A stretch of DNA of 64,000 bases from Larus michahellis (lineage: Eukaryota > Chordata > Aves > Charadriiformes > Laridae): the NCBI RefSeq assembly GCF_964199755.1, contig NC_133901.1:46531418-46595417 (forward strand), read 5' to 3'. How positions within the stretch are numbered: the first letter of the stretch is position 1; each line of letters opens with the position of its first letter. Below, one piece after another: positions 1 to 10,974 of this stretch. Below the pieces are notes generated by a model. That model ran no database searches. It had not been told where the DNA came from and saw only the letters and a list, made by a program, of their open reading frames with translations. The position numbers were made by a program, and so were the translations under genes.

Positions 1-38
1 GCTGACAAGGACCGCTCCCCCCCCAGAGCCGGGGCCGC

Positions 39-180
39 ACATACCGGGCGCTCCCCCCGGCGCCACGCCGGTCCCCCGCGGCGGGGAGCGGCCGCGGTTC
101 TCCTTGGCCTCCGCCGCCACCCAGCGCTCCCCCTCGGGCGCGGGGGTCGCCCCGGCGGGAGACCGCGGCCTCCCCGACCC
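39..180 (-). other. Possible minus-strand 5' untranslated exon ending at a splice donor
   Basis: Read on the minus strand, the island contains CCCG followed by GTATGT, with the GT at 44-43, a reasonable 5' splice site. The bases upstream of it (about 45-180) lie just downstream of the GC boxes in that direction. They hold no ATG, so if real this is an untranslated first exon. The upstream limit is a guess from the GC-box position. A donor-like hexamer in 300 bp is not rare, so this is suggestive only. Confidence 0.25.
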
Positions 181-184
181 CCGC

Positions 185-202
185 GGGGGCGGGCGGGAGG
201 GG
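185..202 (+). promoter_or_regulatory. G-quadruplex motif overlapping GC boxes
   Basis: Four runs of three or more G separated by single bases (185-189, 191-193, 195-197, 199-202) fulfil the G3N1 quadruplex rule with the shortest possible loops. The same bases contain SP1-type GC boxes. Such motifs are common at CpG-island promoters; folding in cells is inferred. Confidence 0.6.
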
Positions 203-328
203 CGGAGAGGGCAGGCCGCTGCCGGGGTTGCGGTGGTGGCGGCGTGGCCGCCTCGGCCTAAGGCCCGGGGGCAGGTGCAGGACACACAGGCCCCGCGGGT
301 ACGAACCCTGCCCCCCCCGAAGGGAGCG

Positions 329-528
329 TTTGTTGTGAGGGTGGTGAGACACTGTCACAGGCTGCCCAGAGAAGCTGTGGATGCCCCATCCCTGGAAGCG
401 TACAAGGCCAGGCTGGATGGGGCTTGGAGCAGCCTGGTCTAGGGGGAGGTGTCCCTGCCCATGGCAGGGGGGTTGGAGCTACATGACCTTTAAGGTCCCT
501 TCCAACCCGAACCATTCTGTGATTCTGT
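329..528 (+). mobile_element. CR1 LINE, 5'-truncated 3' end, sense orientation
   Basis: The segment matches the avian CR1 3' region block by block: a gtgagggtggtgagacactg stretch, a 'cccagagaagctgtggatgcccc' type stretch, then 'ggatggggcttggagcagcctgg', 'aaggtcccttccaaccc' and the tail attctgtgattctg. Only about 200 bp of the full ~4.5-kb element remains, so no ORF is kept. The insertion abuts the CpG island. It agrees closely with the copy near 46.5 kb apart from scattered substitutions. Confidence 0.95.
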
Positions 529-3500
529 TTTCTTCAAGGGTCTGGGCCCTCTGTAATTACCAAGCGTCTCAGCCCCAGGGGCGAGGACCTCCACGCTGAG
601 CCCTTCCAGTGAGTTTGCCCAAGATACCACCCTCGGCTACTCCCACAGTGGCCCCTTTGCCACCTCCTTTTTACTGTGCTCTGCCTTCCCAGAGCCGTAC
701 CAACCCACAGTCCTCTGTGGACACCGTGGGTACTGCTCAGTCAATGCAGCCCGTAAGTCATTCCACTCCTGCAAGGCGTCTGATGTCCATTACGAATAAA
801 CCCGGCCTTCTAAGTAACCGACAATGGCACTGTAGCAATAGAGTCATTTCCTGATAGTCACACTGATGCCATTGCATCATACCTTAATAGTAAATTAATT
901 GGCAGTTAATATCTTTTTCTTAAGGTGTCAGCTTGGTAAAGCAGCAAAGCTTCTGTCTCGGACACAGGCAAAGTCAAGCAGTGGGTGTGATGTTTTGTTG
1001 TTTCAAACCATCTTACAAAATTATAAGATTAGAAAATTAAACATATCTCTGCAGAAAAGAAGTTACAAGGGCACGCAGAGCCTGTCCACTGTATTTAAGC
1101 ATAACTCCCACTGATACCATCCAGGCAGAAAACAGGTTGATAATAACACATGTACTTTTTCAAGCTTTTTGTAGTTTTTCTGCAGAATACTTTCCACATC
1201 ACCACATCATGCGGGATTTACCAGCTGCATCACCCTGCCATCTTTCAGAAACTAAGTTGCTTGGTCAGTACGCAGCTAGGAAAATGAATGCCTTGCAGGA
1301 AACCAGTGTAGCAATTTAGCAGGTGCCATTGTGCCCTCTGAGCCTGTCTCCACTAACATCAGGGTTTTCCACGCGCTGTTCAGAGGCACCAAAGGGGCTG
1401 GAGGCGATACCTGGCCACAGGGGATGCGCACCTGCACCAGCCTCGGCCACTCGCAGTCATTAAAGATCAGGCCGCACTTGCAGTGACAGCAAGTGTTAAC
1501 TGGTGTCACAGCCAGGTCCCAACCGCTTCACCTGCCCTTAGAGAGCCCTTCACGTTCTCAGTCTCACAGGAGACATTCCCTGCTTCGTCCACAGGCTGCG
1601 CTAGGTTTTGGCCCAAAAGTGGTTGCAGCAGTTAATTTACAAACAAACTGATAAATATGCTAGATAAACTAACTCCCTAAAGATTAGGAGGGCCTTAGCT
1701 TTCTCTGACCTATGCTGGTATGTTTCATGAAATTTAAGAGGTGCCTCTAACCCATGTTGATGTGCTTCCTTTCAGCCAGGAACTGTGCTAATAATCCATG
1801 TCGAAGGATAAAGCACTTTTATAGCAGCTCCAGTTCCCTGCCAGTTGCCTGCTGGGGCACAAGGGGCAGACTGGCCACTTGGCCTGGAAGAAGGGATTGG
1901 GAGTTTAGATGTATGGCCGGCCTGGCTTCAGTTATTCAGTGTCATCCCAAGAACACCCCAGCAAAGAAAGCGCTCAAATTAGGCTGATCAGCCTCATTTT
2001 CCAACTCTGTTGCAATGTCAGAGCAAAGCAAAAGCAGTATTTGCAACGTGATCAAGGATTAGGCCCTTTTTGTTTGTTTTAAGAGACCTGTCTGCGTTTT
2101 GTAAATGCACATTTTGGGATGGAGAGTTGCTCTAATGAGCCTTAAAGCAGAAGCTGGGCAAGCTTCAGCGCATGATCTCGCATCCTGGCTTAACAGCCTT
2201 CTGCTGCGGCTGTAGCGGGGCCGTCAGCGAGCCAGCAGACACGCAGTTATCCACATTATTCCACGCTCTGTGGTGGGCCTGTCCACAAGGGATTAGGCCA
2301 AATCTGCTAACCTCATTTCTGTTACATAACCCAAGACAGAGCTGAACTCTTTTTCTCTGGAGGATTGTGTGTTAAACCAGAACATCACCTCCTCCTAACC
2401 CTCTTCAGCTGTAGTTCAAATTAGGTTTCGCTGCTATCATAACTCATACTGCAGCGTAACGAAAATGGAATTGATTGACGTGGCATGGAGACATTGTGTC
2501 TAGACATACCTAGGTTACTTGTATACAAGTTTTATCAGGTAACTGCTATCAGCGCAACTTTTTGGAGGAGACCATGGAGACCAAAGGGAGTAAGCGCTTA
2601 AATCGCAAGTCCACACTAAGCTATCGGGTGCTACAGCCATTAGTAAGAAGCTGCCTAGTTTAGGAGCTAACTCAGGTAAGCTCAACCTGGGCTGCAGGCG
2701 TACAACATGCACAAATGACTGCCTATGATCAGTGCCGATTTCTTAATAGGGTCTGACATCAGCATTGCTTTTCTTGCAGCTATTTGCAGTAGTCATGTCA
2801 GTCACACGCGTGGCACCACCACACCTGGTGCTCCCCAGATGCAAACCTTTTGAAGCCTTCCGAGCCCTCACAGAACAGCTCACGCATCAACACAGATCTC
2901 TGATCTCTTCTTCTGTCATAACCCATGGGCTTATCTCATGCAAAATGCTTTCTCAGATCAATAGTTACCCTGAAGTTTAGCTAATATTGCCTCAGAACAA
3001 GGGAGAACAGGTCTTTTTTCGACTTAGCAACAGCACAGGATGCCACAAGTATTACTACTGGATGCAATCAAATTACACCAGTGTGAAAGTGAGATTAGGT
3101 TTAAGTGAGGCTGCGGTCAGGCTGTACACATCTCACTATGCACAGTGAGAAACTGGAACAGTTTATTGAGGACTATGTCCATTTTTATATCTTTTCCTTA
3201 ATAGTACGGGAAAGAAAACTGGGTTTATTTGGATTCTTAAATTAGAGATGAAATTGCTATGCAAAGACATTACGGAAATTTGCAGTTATGCAACTGGAGT
3301 CCTAGAGGAAAAAGTAAACAACTTTACTGAGAAAAACAAATTGAAAACAATTATGAGACATTAAGAGGGAAGTGGCTAGAGGTTTGGGCTTTTTCTTTTT
3401 TTCTCCTTCCCTTTTCCTTTTGAGACCTGAAAACATTTTCGTATTGTCTTAAATTTGATCCCTCTTTGGTCCTCCTCAACCTATACTGCTTAAGTCACAT

Positions 3501-4617
3501 AGTCATTTCGTGACTACAGTGAGGGACTGGATTCCTCCAAAGGAGCTTTGGTGCAATAGGGAAGGAAAGGCACACCATCAAGGCAGGTTTTAGTCACTGA
3601 GGAGACGCATCTTGTCTTTTATGGGACTTTACACTCCCACCTCCTTTTACAGTCATTCTTTCTGAACCAAGCCGCTATTTATGCCAGTTGTCTTCAAATT
3701 GTTCCATGTACTTGGAAACATAAAACTCTTCAAGGTGCTCTTCAGGGTGCCATGGGAAGGCAACACATATGCTTAACAACTCTCTAGTCTTGCCAACACA
3801 AGACCCGAGGAACTAGGATTTATGGGTAACCACTGAGCAACTTTGCACCCATGGCTCTGTTAAGTGTGAGGTATGCTCTGAGAAGGGTCCGAGCCATAGT
3901 TCACAGCGTCATACTCAGCCTTCACATGCACACCACGCTGGATTAAGCAAGGTGATTTGATTAGTTTGGCAAAGAGAATAAAGCCTTTAGAAATACGATG
4001 TAGGAAGAAGGCACTGAAATCCAGGATGTATGCCTTCAAGAGTCAAGGATACTGCTTAAAAACAAAAAAAGAAGAGCTGAAAGGATAGGAAGAGAAGGCA
4101 TGCCTTGTGCTTGTAATGTACTGAAAAGGAACTTAACATATGTGAGCTGAGGAAATGCAGCATTGTAAACATGCTATTTATATAGTGCCGAATGTATACT
4201 TTTATGGGGACGTAAACGTTAGTCACCACAGTGTATACAATCTGTCCTTCTAAAGAAGATAAAGACACTGCCCTGTCAGAGCCAAATCAAAGTCCAAATT
4301 CAAGAACTGAGTACGTCCCAACTTTGAGAAACCTCAAATCAAAATTTGGTCTGGGGTGAAGTCACTCGACTCATGCAAACCTTGCCCATAAAGCAAATAA
4401 CTTCCCAACATTGCAGCTGAGATTTGTAAATAGGGACTTTAGTCACTTCTGTTGTTATTAAACTGTTTTCTAGCTACACCATGCAGTTTCAGGAGGGAAA
4501 AGTGAAAAAGAAAACAAAACCTTATCCAAGTTTAAAGTCAGGGGAATGTATTCAGGCAGAATATAACTAGCAAAGCTGGACAATGGCCAGAGCTCTGTGT
4601 GCAACATCATGATCTTA
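529..4617. other. Unique AT-rich DNA without supported genes
   Basis: No open frame longer than about 85 codons and no recognisable protein. Visible structure is limited to a polypyrimidine run at about 3390-3421. The part 2060-2340 mixes AT-rich and CpG-bearing sequence and could be a conserved element, but nothing in it decides this. A short match to the palindromic old repeat family ('ttacaccagtgtgaaagtgag') lies near 3074. Confidence 0.6.
3390..3421 (+). repeat. Polypyrimidine tract
   Basis: About 32 bases consist of T and C only, ending before gagacc. Low-complexity sequence; no mirror symmetry strong enough to call an H-DNA site. Confidence 0.7.
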
Positions 4618-4668
4618 TAAAAAAAAAAACCAAAAAAAAACCCCAAACAACCAAACACAACCACCCAA
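4618..4668 (+). repeat. A/C-rich low-complexity tract
   Basis: Long A runs change into CCAAAA, CCCCAAAC and AACCAAACAC units with no G or T for nearly 50 bases. Similar A-then-C-rich tracts occur at 8641-8689 and 31060-31097. The origin (degenerate retroelement tail or slippage) is not decidable from the sequence. Confidence 0.75.
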
Positions 4669-6639
4669 GGATTTTGAATGACTGCAAACATCAGGACCTT
4701 GTTTTTAATCAGCTCCAAATAATGCAATCAGGTAATCTTACGTAAAACCAGACATGCACATAACTACCTTGAGAGCATTTCACTTCGTATGCTAGCAGAG
4801 GTGTGCATGATGTGGATTCCCGTTTCATAGATGGTAGAGGAAATACTACTCTGCCTTTCTATCGTTTGACTACCTACTGCCAGATTTGGACAGTAAGCAG
4901 GCCTTTTTAGCCTCACTGAATTTTAATGGAGAAAGGTAATGAGATTTAAAGGACAACAAAAGCAGCCATGTGTAGAGCATGAATGTTGAAGTCCGAGTCC
5001 TACTTCTGTTTCTCCTCTTGTCTTCAGCTCTTATCTGACCCAGTCAGGAGACAGAGATGACAAATAACGCCAGCACCAAGTGGAGAACTCTTAGGTTGAA
5101 CTCTGGTCTGAGTTTCTGTGAGAGATTTCAGTCTAAACTAGCCAGCCTGACAACATGAAAGGAGAGGAAACAACAGTAAAAGGAGATGTTATTGTAAGGA
5201 CAGCAAGGACTGCTTCATATCAGACAGAGCTTGCCAGAGCATTATAATGCTTCGTAACACAGCTAATCATGCTAAATAAAATGTAGCCCTAAACACACTT
5301 AGGACTAGATTCTCAACGGGTCCTCCCATTTAGCATGCAGCATAATTATTTTTTTTTCCTTAACCAACTGTATTTTGTACCACAAGGGATGCTTAATACA
5401 ATTTTGGAAAAAGAAAAAATAAATTCATAAAATATGAATAAATAACCATAAGTTGTTTACACAAATAAACATTCTGGGGCACGGGATTTTATTCAGTAAT
5501 TGCCATATTGGTCATAAAACATGCCTGAGAGCCCAAAGTATTACTTTATTGCATTTAGCAGCACCAATTAGCCTCTCAATTTTTCACTGCGTTAACAAAA
5601 AGCGTGGTTGTCTACTCTCTAAGAGCAGGTAAAAGCGAAGACGCTCTTCAGTGTGGCTGCGCGCTCCCCAGGCATTCGTGCAAGTGGCACAAAGACCATC
5701 AAGGCTTGAACCCTGATCTGTCAAGTGTAGGAAACAAAACTGAAACAAAAAGAATGCAGCAGACAATTTTTCTTCCTGTTCTGGGGGACTACATGGGGCA
5801 GAGGGAGCCGTGAAGAATTTTGTCATAAGGCGCTCCCGCAAAAATACCACAGGCAACAGACTCCTTGTGGCTGAACAGGAGAATAAGTGCAAAACTGAAG
5901 ACAACAGGAAGCGGTGCGGTCCCTAATGCATCATTTGCTGGATTTTATTGTCCGTGAGCCAAGAGAAGTAGAAGGCCGCTGAAATTCCTAGAGAACAGAA
6001 GAGCCCAGAGAACTACTGAATTAGCAAGGCTTCCTAATGCTTGGGATTTTCACATTAAATACTTCCTATAAAAAGGACATATATGTTTTGCAAGAGAGAG
6101 CATTCATGAGCTGAAACCCTCCCCCCCATCTCAATTCAAAGATTAATTAAGATAAACAATATAATTAAGTAATTTGGAAACACTTGTTTTTCCCCAGTAG
6201 CAGACATTCAGCTACGCATGGCAGCCAAGGGGCATGTCAGGAGGTCTCCAGTCGTGCAGACACTTGCAACTGGAGGAAGAGTGCAGACGTGATAAAAATT
6301 TGGGAATTCTGTTCAGGTAAACTACAGATGCGATGCAGGATGTAGATACCAATGCAGCACAGTTACCTCCCAATTTGGATAATTAACCCATGGGTAATCA
6401 AGACTTGACGGTATTACGCTAACTGCAGAAGCTATTGCGTCCTGGAAACATTGCTGGGAATATCTATCTTGTATTTTCATCTCACTAGAACTCTAATTTG
6501 GACAGCTTATTGACCTACTTTCAGTATGTCATTGCTTGCAGCACGTTAAACCCCCCCATTCCCAAACACTCACGGCTATTTCAAATAAGGGCAAGAAAAA
6601 GAAAGATGAAATTACAGATGTTGCTTGTGCATACAATCA
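4669..6639. other. AT-rich unique DNA, possible conserved element at 5220-5580
   Basis: No gene is supported. The stretch 5220-5580 is AT-rich with several homeodomain-like and TTTATT cores and a perfect 14-bp palindrome (5238-5251), and has the texture of a conserved non-coding element, but this is only inferred. Open frames at 5584-5904 (-, 106 codons) and 5604-5813 (+) overlap on opposite strands and resemble no known protein. Confidence 0.5.
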
Positions 6640-6840
6640 GTGCATCCCTCCCCCACTAAAGTTTAATAAGGATTGTTAGTACATCATTGTAGCTGGTAAT
6701 TGTGTAGGTACACATGGTAATTGCATGTATTTGCACTAATTATGTAAATGCACAATAATTAAAGCTCCAGGGTTTTCATGGTAAATTTTTAAGACACTCA
6801 TGGATTTGTCATGGCAAAAGTGTCAGTCATGTAACCCAGT
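6640..6840. promoter_or_regulatory. Candidate conserved non-coding element with homeodomain-site cluster
   Basis: Four homeodomain cores fall within 65 bases: TAATTG at 6697 and 6718, TAATTA at 6737 and 6756, with POU-like half-sites (ATTTGCAC, TAAATGCAC) between them. No simple repeat explains the AT richness. This grouping is typical of developmental enhancers, but conservation cannot be seen from one sequence. Confidence 0.35.
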
Positions 6841-8640
6841 GGGAAAAGGGAGGGGGAGGAGGAAGATCAGGAGAACATACTTCTTAAAAATACAGAGATT
6901 TTTAAATAAGTAAGTGGATGGAGGACACTACTTCATCATCAAACACAGCTGTTGTGCCTGGCCACAGTTTCTTTTAGAGTCTCTTATCAGACTTTAAATA
7001 AATAAATACATTTAGGAAAAAAACCAAAACATATTGACGTTTTTCACAGTAGGGTTAAAACTAAAGATCAAGAATTACCCCACTTTCTCCACTGAATGTC
7101 CCAGCTTTTCCCCAGTGAAAGGCAGGAGGAGAAATGAATTTGTGCTCTCTTTTTGCTACCGTGGTGATCACTCTCTAATATAACCAGTTTGCTCCCTCTC
7201 CCAGAGCCCTTGTCACCCTCCACTGAGTACACCAGTGGCAGTGCCCCAGCACTGCTTGGATTCGGATCCATCTCCCAGCACAGTATGTCGCCTTAGCACA
7301 GGGATCATACACATAAGGTTCAAGTTGCTTTTGTCTCGGGGGTTTTTTTCCCCCCCCCTTTCCTATCCTGCCCTAAGACTTCAGCCACCCCCCTCCCATC
7401 TTCAGAAACAAACTCGCTGCTCCCTCCTCCAGGGAGCACCCAGACCTTCTTGCAGGCACTTCCCCACCCGGCACACCATGCAGGAGCTGCCTGTCCTCCC
7501 CACCATGCCACACTGCAGCCTTTGCAGCTGTGCTCCATGGACCTTTAGGGTCTTGGGGAGCTAACTACTCCTTAACAACTTCAGGCGTACAAATGAAATG
7601 CAGCTTTGGAAACACGCAGTGTACATCTCCTCATACCAAGACAGCAAATAGGGACATGCATTGTCCAACTGTTGAGCTGGCTTTAATCACCTCCGACAGC
7701 AAACCTGAGTAGCTCCCTAGAACAATCCCATTATCCTTATGCCAGCAGCACGAGGGGCTATTTGAGAAGCACAGCAATGTAACATAAGGTGCTATGAATT
7801 CAGAACGCTACCAAGCATTTCACATTGAAAAGCTTTCTGTTTCAAAACACATTGTTTGAGATTTTAATCACTTAAGGCAAGTGGTGGGTTTTTTTAGTTG
7901 CTGAAAGATATCTGCATTCATAAGACTTAAATGGCTTGAAAAGCATCAACCTGAATTGTACTTAATGCAGAAATATTCTTTACACGCTACACCACACACA
8001 CCCCCCGTTTGATTTTGGGTGTGCTTGTTGGTCCCCATGGCACAGCTGCCATCTCACTTGTTCATACACAGCTACCCATTGTCACCCACGGGCACCTCAA
8101 CAGATAGTCAACACAAGAGTTTGAAGCTACAAAGACCCAATAGCTTAAACCAAGACACAAAAGAGAGCTTCCTCAGGATTTACAACACAGCTTTAAGAAG
8201 ATTTACAAGACTCATAGCTACACATTATTACTTATTTAAACCTAACCCTATGTACACGGGTCAAAAAGCTCTATGTTCATCTCACCCGCCCTTACGCACC
8301 CCAGCACAACACCAGCCACGCTTCTTACCTGAGGGACTGAAGACAGGCCGCTCTAGGGTAACAGAAGACGCAGAACCATATCCTGCAACCTCAAGACACC
8401 CACAGAGCTACACAAGAAACCTCCAACCCCTTCCCTCAGGCCCTGGGCAGCATCCCCAGCTGCCCATTTCAAGCAGGGTTTTAGCACAGCTGTTTCCAAT
8501 TGGCTACTCAGCCACAGCTGGGGCAATAATTAGTTCTCTCTTTAATACTTCCTGGGCTGGAGGAGTTGTCAGGAACTCAATTTTTTTGTTTGTTTTTCAA
8601 ACTTGCTTTTGAATGGGTAATCTGCCAATTGTTTTCTGTC
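6841..8640. other. Unique DNA with G-rich, C-rich and pyrimidine patches
   Basis: Contains a purine tract at 6841-6865 and a C-rich stretch from 7350 to 7400 that includes a run of about ten C after a run of T. The two overlapping frames at 7235-7564 (+) and 7320-7538 (-) owe their openness to this composition. The 197-codon frame 8019-8612 (+) shows no domain, repeat or signal sequence and is treated as chance. Confidence 0.5.
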
Positions 8641-8689
8641 TTAAAAAAAACCCCACAAACACCAAAACCAAACCAAATCCCAACCTAAG
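8641..8689 (+). repeat. A/C-rich low-complexity tract
   Basis: An A run followed by CCCC and then CAAAC, CCAAAACC and AACCAAATCCC units. Same style as the tracts at 4618 and 31060. Confidence 0.75.
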
Positions 8690-10928
8690 CCCAATGACTC
8701 TTCTTCCCCCAAAATGTCCAAACCCCTGCTTCTGAGAAGAGGACTAATAAATGTTTCTGCACTTACTTAAAACATAAGGGAATGAAATTACTAGAGCTAC
8801 AGTTGAATTGAAATAGTGTACTTTTCTTGATGCTCTAAAGTTTGACATGACTCAGGTGTGTTTTTTCTTAAAATGTGGTTTTGAAGGTATTCTTTCAATT
8901 TTAAAGCTAAAATTAAAGAAAAAAATGCAACTGTATGATAAAAATTGATCAAATCTAGTACAAAATTTAAAAACAGCTTTTAGTTGGTGGGGTTCAATTA
9001 AATAAGAGAAGCTGGGACAGAGACTGTTTTCTAGTTTGTTTCTAGCAATAGACATATTTTCAAGGTTTTTATTTCCTATGTTAATAAGAATGCCTATACT
9101 CATGCTTGATAGGGATTAAAGATGGTAAGGTGTCATTTTAAAATTGTTGGTTTGCAGTAACATGTTTTTTAATTAATTGAAAATCTTGTAGGAGTACAGG
9201 GGATTTTGCTCAAACGCAGTCTTCCTGAGAAAAAGAGAAATATTGCTAAAACAGTGATCTGTTGTATTAATTTGCTTTAATTTTGCACCGAATTCATCTG
9301 TTCTTCAGATAATGGATGGTGGATATCTAAAACCACAGAAGATGGGGTTTGTGGGCATGAATGGAAAGCCAGCGAGTCGGGTTACAGCTGGAGCACATTT
9401 TCTCTGCGTCTGTAGGGAATTTATTTCGGCTTGTCTTTGTTGTACAGCAGCATTGTGGGGCTACATTAGAGCTTTAACTTTTGTTAATGCAGGACCAAAG
9501 GTCTTTCAGATGTTTATGTCTAGCGGCAACTTGTATGCTAAACACTTGCTTCTAGCATCCCGACTACCCAAGGCGAGTAAGCCTGCAATCCAGCAAGGTC
9601 CCTTGGACCTGATGCTCCTCTGCATGATGCCCAAATACATTTGCATAGGCAGGAAAAACCTAGTACCTCCGTTTTGGGAAGATTTACAGGTCACAAAGAG
9701 AAAATTGGATTTGTCTGCACCCTAGGGATTTTTTAAAGGACTAGCGAATGGAAGGCATGTATGATATCTACCAATACTATTCACAGACGTCCTTTTGGTA
9801 CCTCATCCTCCAGCTGTGAGCTGCCATGCTAGCGATGGCAGGCCTGGTGCAGACACAGAGCTGTTCTCTTCATATTGCCTGAATGTCACTGGTGCTTTTC
9901 CAGTATGTTTCAAAGATCTTTTTACCAGAGAGGTCAGTACCATCATCTCCATTTCACAGGCGTGAAATCTGTATCATCAAAAGGTGAAATGACCGATAGA
10001 AGAAGGCAACGTAGATATTTTAGTGCTAGTCCTGCTCTCTCTTTACTTCTACAGTGCAAGCACCTTCTTTTGTGAAACATCATTCTGGTCAGTGCCTAAT
10101 TTATGAAAATAATTTTGATTAAACAGATTAGAAAAAGCAGTTTTCCGGTACAGCTGACATTCACATTCCTTAGTGAGAAGAGTTGCACAGTTAACTCTTC
10201 TGAACATCGTGTCCATGGTGTCTCAAGTTGATAGCTTAGACATGAATATTATGAATATATTAGACTGCAATTAGTAAATGTTTCATTTTGTAATTAAACA
10301 TCTGTGTGATTCTTTTGGCCTGCATGAAAAATATGAATAAATATTGTTAAATATAAGTAGATCTAAATAAATACAAATATATGCATATCAATGTATGTCA
10401 CAGGTGGTGGCTGTGAAATGAGCTGGTTGTTCCGAGATCCCCACAGGAGAAATGCTGACACAGCAGGTTGTTCGGTAGCGACTGTTGGAATATACAAACT
10501 GTGGCTGTTTCCAGCTTGTCCACGGTGAAGGTGTCCCTTACTTGGTACTTGAAACCCAACCACCCAGCAACAGAAGACACGCTTGCAAATATAGGCGACA
10601 TGATTTACTCAAAAATCAGTGGCAGATGCATGACCAGAACCTGTACCTGAACCTGTTCCTGACAGGGAAACTGCATCGTCAAGAGCCTTGTTCCAACAAG
10701 TCGGCAACAGTGTCTGCATATTTTAAATCCCTGTGTTGAGTCATCGTCATTTAAATGGAACTTAAACCACCCGAGCGTGCCATCCTTACCAACCTGCCGC
10801 ACACTGTCTATGGAGTTCTCCCTTTGCGGAGCAGGCGCAGCCCCGTAAATGCATCCCTAGTGTCACCCAAAGCTGGGCAGTTATTTCCTAATTGCTGCAT
10901 CACAATATACGGCTATGAAGGGAAGGGG
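8690..10928. other. AT-rich unique DNA, no supported gene
   Basis: The 137-codon frame at 9312-9725 (+) starts just after an acceptor-like ttcttcag but has no recognisable fold, no donor at a sensible place and no matching frame nearby. The stretch 10085-10400 is strongly AT-rich with TAATTA-, AATATT- and ATAAATA-type words; it could be a matrix-attachment-like or regulatory segment, without proof. A 12-bp tandem duplication lies at 10638-10661. Confidence 0.5.
10638..10661 (+). repeat. 12-bp tandem duplication
   Basis: Two adjacent copies of aacctgtacctg / aacctgttcctg with one mismatch. Each copy itself contains two CCTG words, so replication slippage is the likely origin. Confidence 0.7.
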
Positions 10929-10974
10929 ACTAACATTTGTTTGGTTGCTGTACTAACATTTGTTTGTTTGCTGT
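10929..10974 (+). repeat. 23-bp tandem duplication
   Basis: Copy one spans 10929-10951 and copy two 10952-10974. They differ at one base in the middle (TTTGGTTG against TTTGTTTG). This looks like a local duplication, not part of a longer array. Confidence 0.85.

Larger units (their letters stand above)
1..328. promoter_or_regulatory. CpG island, probable promoter / first-exon region
   Basis: The first ~320 bases are very GC-rich with a high density of unsuppressed CpG, in sharp contrast to the AT-rich DNA that follows. GC boxes (GGGCGG type) lie at about 186-197 and 199-205. There is no TATA-like box, which fits a CpG-island promoter. Islands of this kind in birds usually mark transcription start sites. 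The island is cut by the window edge, so its full size is unknown. No start codon with a recognisable protein follows on either strand; the open frame starting at 104 on + runs straight into the CR1 element and is not credible. Direction of transcription is not fixed by the sequence, but a donor-like site on the minus strand favours a gene running left. Confidence 0.75.

Noticed and set aside
5238..5251. Perfect 14-bp palindrome AGCATTATAATGCT
   Set aside because: About four such palindromes are expected by chance in a window of this size.
8019..8612. 197-codon plus-strand frame
   Set aside because: Proline/serine-rich chance translation with no motif; the surrounding sequence is low in G and so in stop codons.
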